Below, one piece after another: positions 5,788-14,927 of a stretch of DNA of 39,908 nucleotides. The notes below the pieces were generated by a model. It did no database searches. It was given only the letters and a program-made list of their open reading frames with translations, and was not told the DNA's origin. The stretch is from Craterilacuibacter sp. RT1T (lineage in GTDB: Bacteria; Pseudomonadota; Gammaproteobacteria; Burkholderiales; Chromobacteriaceae). The stretch spans positions 1 through 39,908 of the forward strand of contig NZ_JAMFLI010000016.1 of NCBI RefSeq assembly GCF_023502145.1. The letters run 5' to 3'. Numbering within the stretch: the first letter of the stretch is position 1; the number at the start of each line of letters is the position of its first letter. A program made the position numbers and the translations under genes.

Positions 5788-7170
5788 ATGTCTAGCCCCG
5801 TAATCCAGCGCTGGGAGCCGGAAAATCCGGCATTCTGGCAAAAAACCGGTGCATCGGTCGCCAAACGCAATCTGTGGATTTCCATCCCTGCGCTGATGCT
5901 GGCGTTTTCGGTGTGGATGTTGTGGAGTGTGGTGGTGGTCAACCTGGATAAGGCCGGTTTTCAGCTATCCAAAAACCAGATGTTCTGGCTGACCGCCTTG
6001 CCGGCACTCTCCGGCGCCACGCTACGTATTTTTTACTCTTTCCTGGTACCTATTTTTGGTGGCCGGCGCTGGACGGCGATTTCCACGGCTTCGCTGCTCA
6101 TTCCGGCGCTGGGCATGGGATTTGCGCTGCGCGACCCGAGCACCAGTTATCCGACCTTGCTGGTATTGGCTTTGTTGTGTGGCCTCGGTGGCGGTAATTT
6201 CAGCTCCAGCATGTCGAATATCAGCTTCTTTTTTCCCAAGGCGGAAAAAGGGATGGCTACCGGCCTGAATGCCGGCATCGGTAACTTGGGGGTTTCGGTC
6301 GTGCAGTTTGTGGTGCCGCTGGTGATTTCGGTCGGCATATTCGGCGCCTTGGGGGGCGAGTCGCAAACCTTCGTCAAGGATGGCGTTACCAAGAGTATCT
6401 GGCTACAAAATGCCGGTTTTATCTGGGTGCCCTTTATTGTGGTGGCCACTTTGGCGGCTTGGTTTGGCATGAATGATATTGCCGATGCCAAGGCTTCGTT
6501 CGCGGATCAGGCGGTGATTTTCAAACGCAAGCATAACTGGCTGATGTGCTGGCTCTATGTGGGCACTTTCGGTTCGTTTATCGGTTTTTCCGCCGGTCTT
6601 GCCATGCTGACTAAGTCGCAGTTTCCCGGCATCAACCCGACGGCCTATGCCTTTTTGGGCCCTTTGGTCGGTGCGCTGACGCGGCCGCTAGGGGGCTGGA
6701 TTTCCGACAAACTGGGGGGGGCGCGCGTCACACTGTTTACGTTCGGCGCCATGATTTTGGCCGTCATCGGCGTATTGCAGTTCCTGCCGCATAACGGTGC
6801 GGGCGGCAACTTCTTCGGTTTTCTTGCCATGTTTATCGTGCTGTTTGCCCTGACCGGCATCGGCAACGGCTCAACCTTTCGCATGATCCCGGTGATTTTT
6901 ATGACCGAGCGCCAGCGTGAGGCGGGCAAGGGCGAGAAGGCGCAAAAACAGGCCATGCTGGATGCGGCCAAGGAAGCAGCTGCCGTGCTGGGCTTTTCCG
7001 GCGCAATGGGGGCGTATGGCGGCTTTTTTATTCCCAAGAGCTTCGGGACTTCGATCGAACTCACCGGCGGGGTGGATGCGGCCCTGATTTGTTTTATTGT
7101 GTTTTATCTGAGCTGTATGGCGATCACCTGGCTCTACTACGCACGCAAGCATGCGCCTATGCCTTGCTAA
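5788..7170 (+). CDS. narK2: NarK2-type nitrate/nitrite antiporter
   Basis: A 460-residue MFS nitrate/nitrite porter, longer than its upstream neighbour. Its N-terminus WEPENPAFWQKTGASVAKRNL is typical of the NarK2/NarK group. Nitrate signatures are GLNAGIGNLGVSVVQF (helix 5) and GFSGAMGAYGGFFIP (helix 11). This group usually exchanges periplasmic nitrate for cytoplasmic nitrite, which prevents nitrite build-up. ATG5788 lies 7 bases after AAGGGAG; ATG5782 (MYM...) is too close to it. A run of eight G in the coding sequence (6714-6721) encodes conserved Gly-Gly and keeps the frame. A terminator follows at 7191-7221. Confidence 0.92.
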   Translation: MSSPVIQRWEPENPAFWQKTGASVAKRNLWISIPALMLAFSVWMLWSVVVVNLDKAGFQLSKNQMFWLTALPALSGATLRIFYSFLVPIFGGRRWTAISTASLLIPALGMGFALRDPSTSYPTLLVLALLCGLGGGNFSSSMSNISFFFPKAEKGMATGLNAGIGNLGVSVVQFVVPLVISVGIFGALGGESQTFVKDGVTKSIWLQNAGFIWVPFIVVATLAAWFGMNDIADAKASFADQAVIFKRKHNWLMCWLYVGTFGSFIGFSAGLAMLTKSQFPGINPTAYAFLGPLVGALTRPLGGWISDKLGGARVTLFTFGAMILAVIGVLQFLPHNGAGGNFFGFLAMFIVLFALTGIGNGSTFRMIPVIFMTERQREAGKGEKAQKQAMLDAAKEAAAVLGFSGAMGAYGGFFIPKSFGTSIELTGGVDAALICFIVFYLSCMAITWLYYARKHAPMPC

Positions 7171-7190
7171 TCCGGCAAGGGTCGCACATT

Positions 7191-7221
7191 AAACCCGGCA
7201 AGCGCTGCTTTGCCGGGTTTT
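7191..7221 (+). terminator. Rho-independent terminator after narK2
   Basis: AAACCCGGCAA (7191-7201) pairs with TTGCCGGGTTT (7210-7220) and one more T follows. It separates the narK1-narK2 transcript from narGHJI, so narG needs its own promoter. Confidence 0.75.
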
Positions 7222-7255
7222 GCATATGGGAAACAGGATAAGGCCTAGTCACTTC

Positions 7256-7312
7256 GAACTAGGACATCTAGTGCCTTTGCGGTCGTATCCCCCCTCCGGC
7301 TGGCGAATAGTT
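7256..7312 (+). promoter_or_regulatory. CTAG-containing upstream module of narG
   Basis: It contains GAACTAGG (7256-7263), CTAG (7268-7271), TTTGC (7276-7280) and GCGAATAGTTA (7303-7313), mirroring the narK1 upstream region. Locally the motif forms overlapping inverted repeats: CCTAGT at 7244-7249 with ACTAGG at 7258-7263, and ACTAG at 7258-7262 with CTAGT at 7268-7272. The gap from TTTGC to GCGAA is about one helical turn longer than at narK1. Further down, TTCCATGGAA (7321-7330) is a perfect palindrome. No canonical FNR box is visible. Confidence 0.45.
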
Positions 7313-7392
7313 AGCTGTATTTCCATGGAATATTCTGTAACGGTCGCAATCATCTCAACGGCCGGCATCTTTGGCCATTATGGAGAGCAATA

Positions 7393-10300
7393 ATGAGTCA
7401 CTTTCTGGACAGGCTGAAGTTTATGTCGCGGGTGAAGTCGACCTTCGCCGACGGCCATGGCGCGGTGGTGGATGAGGACCGTACTTGGGAGAACGGCTAC
7501 CGCAGTCGCTGGCAGCATGACAAAATCGTCCGCTCTACCCACGGAGTGAACTGCACCGGCTCTTGCTCGTGGAAGGTCTATGTCAAGAACGGCCTGATCA
7601 CCTGGGAAACCCAGCAGACCGATTATCCGCGTACCCGCCCCGATCTGCCTAACCATGAGCCGCGCGGCTGTCCGCGTGGCGCATCTTACAGCTGGTATGT
7701 CTACTCGGCACAGCGCGTGAAGTACCCGATGATACGTGGCCGCCTGATGGAAATGTGGCGTGAAGCCCGCAAGACCATGGACCCGATTGCAGCCTGGGAT
7801 GCCATCAGCCAGAACCCGGAAAAGGCCAAGCGTTACAAGGAAGTGCGCGGGCTGGGCGGTTTTGTGCGTGCTGACTGGGATACCGCCAGCGAGATGATTG
7901 CCGCCGCCAATGCTCTGACAGTAAAAAAATTCGGCCCGGATCGTGTGGTCGGTTTCTCGCCGATTCCCGCCATGTCCATGGTGTCGTATGCCGCCGGTGC
8001 GCGTTATCTGAGCCTGATTGGCGGCGGCTGCCTGTCTTTTTATGACTGGTATTGCGACTTGCCGCCCGCCTCGCCCCAGATTTGGGGCGAGCAGACCGAT
8101 GTGCCCGAATCGGCAGACTGGTACAACTCGACCTATTTGATGGTGTGGGGATCCAACGTCCCGATGACCCGCACGCCGGATGCGCACTTTTATACCGAGG
8201 TGCGCTACAAGGGAACCAAGACGGTTGCCGTATCCAGCGATTTTGGCGAGATGGCCAAGTTTGGCGATATCTGGCTTGCGCCCAAGCAGGGGACCGATGC
8301 CGCGCTGGCCATGGCGATGGGCCATGTGGTGCTTAAAGAGTTCCACCTGACCGGCAAGTCCGACTACTTTACGTCCTACACCCGCCAGTACACCGATATG
8401 CCCATGCTGGTGTTGCTCAAAGAGCGTGCCGGCTGCCTGGTCCCCGACCACTTTTTGCGTGCATCCCATCTGGCCGATGCGCATGGCGAAGCCAACAACC
8501 CCGAGTGGAAGACGCTGTTGCTTGACGGCAATAGCAATACGCTGGTGATCCCGAACGGCACCATAGGCCTGCGCTGGGGCGAGGGCAAGGTGGGTGAAGG
8601 TGAGAAGGTCGGTCGCTGGAATCTGGAAATGAAGGACAGCGGTTCCGGTCGCGAAGTAGAACCGGTGCTGTCGCTTAATGGTCGCCATGATGAAGTCGTC
8701 GGTGTCGGCTTCCCTTATTTCGGGGCCGAACACGACGAATTGCTGGTGCGCAATGTGCCGGCTCGACGTATTACGCTGGCGGATGGCTCCAGCGTCCTGG
8801 TTGCGACCGTGTACGATCTGACGCTGGCCAATTACGGTGTCGATCAGGGGCTGGGCGGGGATCATGTTGCCGCCGGCTTTGATGACGATGTGCCTTATAC
8901 CCCGGCCTGGCAAGAGAAGCACACCGGCGTACCGCGTGCGCAGGTGATCCAGGTGGCGCGTGAATTCGCGCAAAATGCGCACGACACCCATGGCAAGAGC
9001 ATGGTGATCGTCGGCGCGGCGCTGAATCACTGGTACCACATGGATATGACCTATCGCGGCATTATCAATCTGCTGATGATGTGCGGCTGTGTGGGGCAAA
9101 GTGGTGGCGGCTGGGCGCATTATGTGGGTCAGGAAAAGCTCAGGCCGCAGTTTGGCTGGGCGCCATTGGCTTTCGCCGCCGACTGGCATCGTCCGCCGCG
9201 CCAGATGAACGGCACCTCTTTCTTTTATGCCCACACCAGTCAGTGGCGGCACGAGAAACTGGGCGTCGACGAGATTCTGGCACCGACCGCCGACCGCGCG
9301 CGCTACGGCCATATGAGCCTGATCGATTTGAATGCCAAGAGCGAGCGCATGGGCTGGCTGCCAAGTCTGCCGCAGCTGGGCACCAACCCGCTGGAGGTGA
9401 GCGCAGCCGCTGAGGCCGCCGGCAAGGATCCGGTGGCCTATGTCGTGGAAAACCTCAAATCGGGCAAGCTCGCCATGAGTTGCGATGACCCGGACAATCC
9501 GGCCAACTTCCCGCGCAATATGTTTGTCTGGCGCTCCAATATTCTGGGCTCCAGTGGCAAAGGTCACGAATACTTCCTCAAGTATCTGCTGGGTACGCAA
9601 CATGCGCTGTTCAGCGATGAGACCGATTGCATCAAGCCCTCGGAAGTGAAGGTGCGTGATGCGGCCGTGGGCAAACTCGACCTCTTGACCGTGCTGGATT
9701 TCCGCATGAGTACGACCTGCCTGTATGCCGATATCGTGCTGCCGACCGCGACCTGGTACGAGAAGGACGATCTGAATACTTCGGATATGCACCCGTTTAT
9801 CCACCCGCTATCCGAAGCGGTACAGCCTTTGTGGGAAAGCAAGACCGACTGGGAAATCTACAAGCTGATTGCGAAGAAGTTCAGCGACATCGGCGGGCCG
9901 TATCTGGGCACGCGCAAAGACATCGTACTGACGCCGCTGATGCACGATACCCCGGGAGAGCTGGGGCAGCCGCTGGAGCCCAAAGACTGGAAACATGGCG
10001 AGTGCGAGCTGATTCCGGGCAAGACCGCGCCGAACATGACCGTGGTTGAGCGCAATTACGCCGATGTGTACAAGAAGTTCACTTCGGTGGGCCCCCTGCT
10101 CGACAAGCTGGGCAACGGCGGCAAGGGTATCAGCTGGAATACCGAGCATGAAGTACATGAACTGGGTGCGCTAAGCAAAACCGTCACCGAGCCGGGGGTC
10201 AGCCAGGGCCGGCCGCAGTTGGAAAGCGCAATCGATGCAGCGGAGATGATTCTGACCTTTGCACCGGAGACCAATGGTCATGTAGCGGTCAAGGCATGGG

Positions 10301-11124
10301 AAGCCTTGTCGAAAATTACCGGCCGCGACCACACCCATCTGGCCATCGGGCGCGAACACGACAAAATCCGTTTTCGCGATGTACAGGCGCAGCCGAGAAA
10401 GATTATCTCGGCACCAACCTGGTCGGGTCTGGAGAGCGAGGAGGTCAGCTATAACGCCGGTTATACCAATGTGCACGAGCTGATTCCATGGCGCACGCTG
10501 ACCGGCCGCCAGCAGTTCTATCAGGATCATCGCTGGATGCTCGACTTCGGCGAGGGGCTGTGCGTGTACAAGCCGGCGGTGGACCTCAAGACGATCAAGC
10601 CCATGCTGGGACGCAAACCCAATGGCAATCCCGAGATCGTGCTCAACTTTTTGACGCCGCACCAGAAGTGGGGCATCCACAGCACCTACTCGGACAACCT
10701 TCGCATGTTGACCCTGTCGCGTGGTGGCCCGCATGTCTGGATTTCCGAAGGAGAGGCCAAGGCTGCGGGGCTGGTGGATAACGACTGGGTCGAGGTTTTC
10801 AACGTCAACGGCACCCTGACCGCGCGCGTAGTGGTCAGCCAGCGCATTCCCAAGGGGATGTGCCTGATGTACCACGCTCAGGAAAAAATCATCAATGTAC
10901 CCGGTGCCGAGACCTCGGGTAAGCGTGGCGGTATCCATAACTCGGTGACCCGTACCGTGCTCAAGCCAACCCACATGATCGGCGGTTACGCGCAGCAGGC
11001 TTACGGCTTCAATTACTACGGCACCGTAGGTGCCAACCGTGATGAATTTATCGTGTTGCGCAAGATGAACAAGGTCGACTGGCTGGACAAGCCGCGCTGC
11101 GAAGAAGAAGGAGCCGCACAATGA
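7393..11124 (+). CDS. narG: Respiratory nitrate reductase alpha subunit NarG
   Basis: A 1243-residue catalytic subunit, close to the family length (E. coli 1247). It reduces nitrate to nitrite at a Mo-bisMGD centre on the cytoplasmic side of the membrane. The N-terminal FS0 [4Fe-4S] site is visible as His50, Cys54, Cys58 and Cys93 in STHGVNCTGSC...RGCPRGASY. Asp222 in YDWYCDLPP is the molybdenum ligand. The first residues lack a twin-arginine export motif, consistent with a cytoplasmic-facing Nar enzyme rather than Nap. The start ATG7393 follows GGAGAGCAATA. The stop overlaps narH by 4 bases (ATGA). A very long leftward reading frame across the gene is a codon-bias shadow. Confidence 0.98.
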   Translation: MSHFLDRLKFMSRVKSTFADGHGAVVDEDRTWENGYRSRWQHDKIVRSTHGVNCTGSCSWKVYVKNGLITWETQQTDYPRTRPDLPNHEPRGCPRGASYSWYVYSAQRVKYPMIRGRLMEMWREARKTMDPIAAWDAISQNPEKAKRYKEVRGLGGFVRADWDTASEMIAAANALTVKKFGPDRVVGFSPIPAMSMVSYAAGARYLSLIGGGCLSFYDWYCDLPPASPQIWGEQTDVPESADWYNSTYLMVWGSNVPMTRTPDAHFYTEVRYKGTKTVAVSSDFGEMAKFGDIWLAPKQGTDAALAMAMGHVVLKEFHLTGKSDYFTSYTRQYTDMPMLVLLKERAGCLVPDHFLRASHLADAHGEANNPEWKTLLLDGNSNTLVIPNGTIGLRWGEGKVGEGEKVGRWNLEMKDSGSGREVEPVLSLNGRHDEVVGVGFPYFGAEHDELLVRNVPARRITLADGSSVLVATVYDLTLANYGVDQGLGGDHVAAGFDDDVPYTPAWQEKHTGVPRAQVIQVAREFAQNAHDTHGKSMVIVGAALNHWYHMDMTYRGIINLLMMCGCVGQSGGGWAHYVGQEKLRPQFGWAPLAFAADWHRPPRQMNGTSFFYAHTSQWRHEKLGVDEILAPTADRARYGHMSLIDLNAKSERMGWLPSLPQLGTNPLEVSAAAEAAGKDPVAYVVENLKSGKLAMSCDDPDNPANFPRNMFVWRSNILGSSGKGHEYFLKYLLGTQHALFSDETDCIKPSEVKVRDAAVGKLDLLTVLDFRMSTTCLYADIVLPTATWYEKDDLNTSDMHPFIHPLSEAVQPLWESKTDWEIYKLIAKKFSDIGGPYLGTRKDIVLTPLMHDTPGELGQPLEPKDWKHGECELIPGKTAPNMTVVERNYADVYKKFTSVGPLLDKLGNGGKGISWNTEHEVHELGALSKTVTEPGVSQGRPQLESAIDAAEMILTFAPETNGHVAVKAWEALSKITGRDHTHLAIGREHDKIRFRDVQAQPRKIISAPTWSGLESEEVSYNAGYTNVHELIPWRTLTGRQQFYQDHRWMLDFGEGLCVYKPAVDLKTIKPMLGRKPNGNPEIVLNFLTPHQKWGIHSTYSDNLRMLTLSRGGPHVWISEGEAKAAGLVDNDWVEVFNVNGTLTARVVVSQRIPKGMCLMYHAQEKIINVPGAETSGKRGGIHNSVTRTVLKPTHMIGGYAQQAYGFNYYGTVGANRDEFIVLRKMNKVDWLDKPRCEEEGAAQ

Positions 11125-12668
11125 AAATACGCGCCCAAGTCGCCATGGTGCTGAATCTGGACAAGTGTATCGGTTGCCACACCTGTTCGGTTACCTGCAA
11201 AAACGTATGGACCAGCCGTGACGGCGTCGAGTATGCCTGGTTCAACAACGTCGAGACCAAACCCGGTATCGGCTACCCCAAGGAGTGGGAAAACCAGAAA
11301 AAATGGAAAGGGGGCTGGCAACGCAATGCCGCCGGCAAACTCGAGCCTAAACAAGGCGGTAAGCTCAGGATTCTGGCCAACTTGTTTGCCAACCCTAATC
11401 TGCCGTCCATCGATGATTATTACGAGCCGTTCACCTTCGATTACGAGCATTTGCAAAATGCACCGCTGATGCAGACCCCGCCGACGGCGCGCCCGGTGTC
11501 GGTGATTACCGGCAAGAAAATGGACAAGATCGAATGGGGCCCGAACTGGGAAGATGACCTGGGTGGCGAGTTTGCCGCGCGCAGCAAGGATGCGTTGTTC
11601 GAGGGGGTGCAAAAGGAGATGTACAGCACCTTCGAGAGCACCTTTATGATGTATCTGCCGCGCCTGTGCGAGCACTGCCTGAATCCGGCCTGCGTTGCGT
11701 CCTGCCCGTCCGGCTCGATCTACAAGCGTGACGACGACGGTATCGTGCTGGTCGATCAGGATAAATGCCGCGGCTGGCGCATGTGCGTGTCCGGTTGTCC
11801 GTACAAGAAGATCTACTTCAACTGGCAAAGCGGCAAGGCCGAGAAGTGTACCTTCTGCTATCCGCGCATCGAGGCCGGACAGCCTACCGTATGCTCCGAG
11901 ACCTGTGTGGGCCGTATCCGTTATCTGGGGGTGATGCTGTATGACGCTGAGCGCATCGAGTCTGCTGCCAGTGTCGCCAGTGAGCAAGACCTGTATGAAG
12001 AACAGCTCAAGGTCTTTCTCGACCCGCACGACCCGCAAGTGATTGCCGAGGCCAGGCGTCAGGGTATTCCGGATACCTGGCTTGAGTCCGCAGCCGCTTC
12101 GCCGGTGTACAAAATGGCGTGCGAATGGAAGGTGGCCTTCCCACTGCACCCCGAGTTCCGCACCTTGCCCATGGTGTGGTACATCCCGCCGTTATCGCCT
12201 ATCCAGGGCGCCGCCGAAGCCGGCCATATGGGAATGACCGGCATGATTCCGGATGTAAAGAGCCTGAGAATTCCGGTGAAATATCTGGCCAATTTGTTGA
12301 CGGCGGGTGATGAAAAACCGGTGGTGAGCGCACTGGAGCGCATGCTGGCCATGCGTGCCTACAAGCGTGCCGAAGTGGTGCATGGTCAAAAAGATAGTGC
12401 CGTGTTGGCTCAGGTGGGGCTGGATGCCGCAACCATAGAAGACATGTACCAGACCATGGCCATTGCCAACTATGAAGACCGCTTCGTGATTCCTTCTTCG
12501 CACAAGGAAATGGTCGAAGACAGCTTCAATGAAAAAGGCAGTTGCGGTTTTACCTTTGGTAACGGCTGCTCGGGTGGCACTTCGGAGGGTTCGCTGTTCG
12601 GCAAGAAGCCGCAAGGCAGCGTGATTTACGTCGATATGCCCAAGTCGCGCAAAGCCAGCCAACAGTAA
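11121..12668 (+). CDS. narH: Respiratory nitrate reductase beta subunit NarH
   Basis: A 515-residue electron-transfer subunit carrying four Fe-S clusters between NarI and NarG. The cysteine groups are CIGCHTCSVTC (16, 19, 22, 26), CEHCLNPACVASC (183, 186, 191, 195), CRGWRMCVSGC (216, 222, 226, with Trp219 in place of the second Cys) and CTFC...CSETC (243, 246, 258, 262). The Trp substitution is the hallmark of the [3Fe-4S] cluster in NarH. It overlaps narG by ATGA, indicating translational coupling. A 48-bp spacer with a hairpin separates it from narJ. Confidence 0.98.
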   Translation: MKIRAQVAMVLNLDKCIGCHTCSVTCKNVWTSRDGVEYAWFNNVETKPGIGYPKEWENQKKWKGGWQRNAAGKLEPKQGGKLRILANLFANPNLPSIDDYYEPFTFDYEHLQNAPLMQTPPTARPVSVITGKKMDKIEWGPNWEDDLGGEFAARSKDALFEGVQKEMYSTFESTFMMYLPRLCEHCLNPACVASCPSGSIYKRDDDGIVLVDQDKCRGWRMCVSGCPYKKIYFNWQSGKAEKCTFCYPRIEAGQPTVCSETCVGRIRYLGVMLYDAERIESAASVASEQDLYEEQLKVFLDPHDPQVIAEARRQGIPDTWLESAAASPVYKMACEWKVAFPLHPEFRTLPMVWYIPPLSPIQGAAEAGHMGMTGMIPDVKSLRIPVKYLANLLTAGDEKPVVSALERMLAMRAYKRAEVVHGQKDSAVLAQVGLDAATIEDMYQTMAIANYEDRFVIPSSHKEMVEDSFNEKGSCGFTFGNGCSGGTSEGSLFGKKPQGSVIYVDMPKSRKASQQ

Positions 12669-12678
12669 GGCCAGGTGC

Positions 12679-12698
12679 CGGCGGGGGAGGCTCCGCCG
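12679..12698 (+). other. Intercistronic hairpin between narH and narJ
   Basis: CGGCGG (12679-12684) pairs with CCGCCG (12693-12698). Two further pairs (one G-U) close a GAGG tetraloop. No T run follows, so it is likely an mRNA processing or stability element that sets the dose of the chaperone NarJ relative to NarGH. Confidence 0.5.
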
Positions 12699-12716
12699 CA
12701 TCGTTAAGGAGAAAAT

Positions 12717-13370
12717 ATGATCTATCGCATACTCTCTGCGCTATTGAGCTATCCGGATGAAGAATTGCTCGGCGCACAAGATGAAATCAATACCGCGCTG
12801 GCCGCCTACCCGCAGGCGATGGCTAGCTTGCAGCCACTAAGCGCCTGGTTTGCCAGCCAGCCACTGATTGCGCTGCAGGAAAATTACGTTGCGACCTTTG
12901 ATCGCAACCCCAGGCACTCCCTGCACTTATTCGAGCATATCCATGGCGAAAGCCGTGACCGTGGCCAGGCCATGGTCGATTTGTTGCACGAGTACCAGCA
13001 ACATGGTTTTGAGCCTGACGTAGCCGAGTTGCCCGACCATGTGCCGCTGTTTCTCGAGTTTCTCAGCCTGCTGCCGGCCGATGAGGCATCGGTGTTGTTA
13101 GGGGACGCTATCCATGTGCTGGCCGCGACCGGGGCGCGCCTGGCCCAGAACGAAAGCCCGTACGCTGGCGTATTCCAGGTGTTGACTACGCTCACCGATG
13201 TGGTGCCGCGCGCGATGACCGAGCCGCCGGTACGGGATATGGATGAGGCGATGGAAACTTTCGGTCCGGGCGCGGACGGCGTTGAGCCTTTATTGAAACC
13301 CGATACGCAAAACACCATCCGATTTTATCCGCGCCGCGAGGCCGGTCATGCCAGAGGAGCCGTACAATGA
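12717..13370 (+). CDS. narJ: Nitrate reductase assembly chaperone NarJ
   Basis: A 217-residue TorD/NarJ-family helical chaperone, preceded by a strong AAGGAG site. The N-terminus (YRILSALLSYPDEELLGA) and the segment YVATFDRNPRHSLHLFEHIHGESRDRGQAMVDL are typical of NarJ. NarJ is not part of the final enzyme. It binds the NarG N-terminus and allows cofactor and FS0 insertion before membrane attachment. The gene overlaps narI by ATGA, so the two are translationally coupled. Confidence 0.96.
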   Translation: MIYRILSALLSYPDEELLGAQDEINTALAAYPQAMASLQPLSAWFASQPLIALQENYVATFDRNPRHSLHLFEHIHGESRDRGQAMVDLLHEYQQHGFEPDVAELPDHVPLFLEFLSLLPADEASVLLGDAIHVLAATGARLAQNESPYAGVFQVLTTLTDVVPRAMTEPPVRDMDEAMETFGPGADGVEPLLKPDTQNTIRFYPRREAGHARGAVQ

Positions 13371-14050
13371 GCGCCCTTGACCACTTCTTGTTCGGGATCT
13401 ACCCGTATATCGCACTGGCGATTTTCTTCTTTGGCTCGCTGGCGCGCTTTGAGCGTGAACAGTACAGCTGGAAAACCGACTCATCGCAAATGCTGTACGC
13501 CGGCCAGTTGCGTATAGGCAATATCCTGTTCCATATCGGTATCCTTGGCCTGTTTTTTGGTCACTTCGTCGGTCTGCTAACGCCGGTGGCGGTATGGGAC
13601 GCCTTGGGGGTCAGCCATGGCTTCAAGCAGATGGTTGCGGTGGTGATGGGCGGCATCTTCGGCATCAGTGCACTGATCGGTATGGTGATTCTGCTGGTTC
13701 GCCGTCTGGGTAACCCGCGTATCCGTGCCGTGACCAAAGCTGCGGATAAACTGGTGTCACTGTGGATTCTGTTGACCCTGTTGCTGGGGCTTTCGACCAT
13801 TTTTATCTCGGTCGAGCACACCGATGGTCATCTGATGCTGGTGTTGATGACCTGGGCGCAGCACATCGTCACCCTCCGCAGTGGGACTGCCGAGCTGATG
13901 GCCGAGGTGCCGCTGTTATTCAAGGCTCACTTGTTTATGGGGATGACGCTGTTTGTGATCTTCCCGTTCACGCGTCTGGTGCATGTGTGGAGCGGCTTTG
14001 GTGCGCTGACTTATATCACCCGCGCCTGGCAGTTGGTGCGAACCCGTTAA
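13367..14050 (+). CDS. narI: Respiratory nitrate reductase gamma subunit NarI
   Basis: A 227-residue cytochrome b subunit with five membrane helices. It takes electrons from quinol and anchors NarGH to the inner membrane. The heme-ligand histidines expected from E. coli NarI are visible at His56 and His66 (FHIGILGLFFGH) and His188 and His206 (AHLFMGM...RLVHVWS). It overlaps narJ by 4 bases. A hairpin lies between its stop and the next gene. Confidence 0.97.
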   Translation: MSALDHFLFGIYPYIALAIFFFGSLARFEREQYSWKTDSSQMLYAGQLRIGNILFHIGILGLFFGHFVGLLTPVAVWDALGVSHGFKQMVAVVMGGIFGISALIGMVILLVRRLGNPRIRAVTKAADKLVSLWILLTLLLGLSTIFISVEHTDGHLMLVLMTWAQHIVTLRSGTAELMAEVPLLFKAHLFMGMTLFVIFPFTRLVHVWSGFGALTYITRAWQLVRTR

Positions 14051-14059
14051 TAGCAAGAC

Positions 14060-14085
14060 GGCAGGCCTGTAGCAGCGGGCCTGCC
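14060..14085 (+). terminator. Intercistronic hairpin after narI, possible partial terminator
   Basis: GGCAGGCC (14060-14067) pairs with GGCCTGCC (14078-14085), followed by CTATCTGGTTTT. The weak T content suggests attenuation rather than full termination ahead of the isomerase gene. Confidence 0.4.
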
Positions 14086-14111
14086 CTATCTGGTTTTCGA
14101 AGGGAATGTTG

Positions 14112-14858
14112 ATGCCCATTACCGTGAATGCACACGAGCTGACTGACGCCGAAATCGAGGCCATGCTGCCAGACTATCAGGACAGTGCCAACCCATTGCA
14201 AGCCGCAACCGTGGCGTGGGTGTTGCAACGCGTGCTATTGGACGCAGCCGCATCGGCCGGTGTTAACGCAAGCAGCGCCGATGCGGCGATCGACACCTTG
14301 CTGGAAACTCAAGTCAAGGTGCCGCAGCCGGATAGTGCGGCCTGCCGTCGTCATTATGAACAACATCCGGCACGTTTTACTGTCGGTGAGCTGGTTGAAG
14401 TCGATCACATTCTGTTTCAGGTCACGCCGCAGGTGGCGCTGGATGCACTCACTACGCTGGCCGAGGGGGTTCTGGCCGAAGTCCGGGCCGACCCTGATTG
14501 TTTTGCCGACAAGGCGCGGGTCTATTCAAACTGCACATCCGGTGCGCTTGGCGGTAGCTTGGGGCAGCTTGCCCGCGGCGAGACCGTGCCTGAATTTGAG
14601 CGTGTGGTCTTTGCGCTGGCGGAAGGCACCATTTCTCCGCATCTGCTGTCCACACGCTTTGGCCTGCATATTGTACGCGTCATGCACAAAGAACCAGGGC
14701 GCCTGTTGCCGTTTGACATGGTGCAAGAGCAGATTGCCGAAGTCCTATCGGCGAGTACGCGCGACATGGCTACGCGCCAATATCTTAAATATCTGGTTGG
14801 ACAGGCCAAGATCAGCGGCATCGAGTTGCACGGTGCCGATTCGCCGCTACTGCAATAG
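14112..14858 (+). CDS. Parvulin-type peptidyl-prolyl isomerase of the nar operon
   Basis: A 248-residue protein without a signal peptide. A helical N-terminal half precedes a parvulin/rotamase domain at about residues 90-195, seen in VDHILFQV, GGSLGQLARGETVPEFERVVFAL and THLLSTRFGLHIVRV-like motifs (here PHLLSTRFGLHIVRVM). Isomerases of this NifM/PpiC type follow narGHJI in Pseudomonas and many denitrifiers and are presumed to help nitrate reductase folding in the cytoplasm. ATG14112 is preferred because it is 6-7 bases from AAGGGA, whereas ATG14106 directly abuts it. moaA follows after about 70 bases. Confidence 0.88.
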   Translation: MPITVNAHELTDAEIEAMLPDYQDSANPLQAATVAWVLQRVLLDAAASAGVNASSADAAIDTLLETQVKVPQPDSAACRRHYEQHPARFTVGELVEVDHILFQVTPQVALDALTTLAEGVLAEVRADPDCFADKARVYSNCTSGALGGSLGQLARGETVPEFERVVFALAEGTISPHLLSTRFGLHIVRVMHKEPGRLLPFDMVQEQIAEVLSASTRDMATRQYLKYLVGQAKISGIELHGADSPLLQ

Positions 14859-14927
14859 CGTGACGGCGCGGGCATTGCTGGCCGTCCTTGTTTGAACGGC
14901 TGCAAGATCGGTTTTTAAGGAATAGCT

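Noticed and set aside
6714-6721. Run of eight G in narK2 as a phase-variable tract
   Set aside because: It encodes the conserved Gly-Gly of the loop, the frame is intact, and the length is modest. There is no sign of switching.
4105-7392. FNR/Anr boxes (TTGAT-N4-ATCAA) before narK1 and narG
   Set aside because: Only partial half-sites were found; none had both halves at the right spacing.
7378-9804. An 808-codon leftward open frame opposite narG
   Set aside because: It is antisense to an unmistakable NarG, has low-complexity His/Gln/Arg-rich content and no family resemblance. GC-rich codon use explains the lack of stops.
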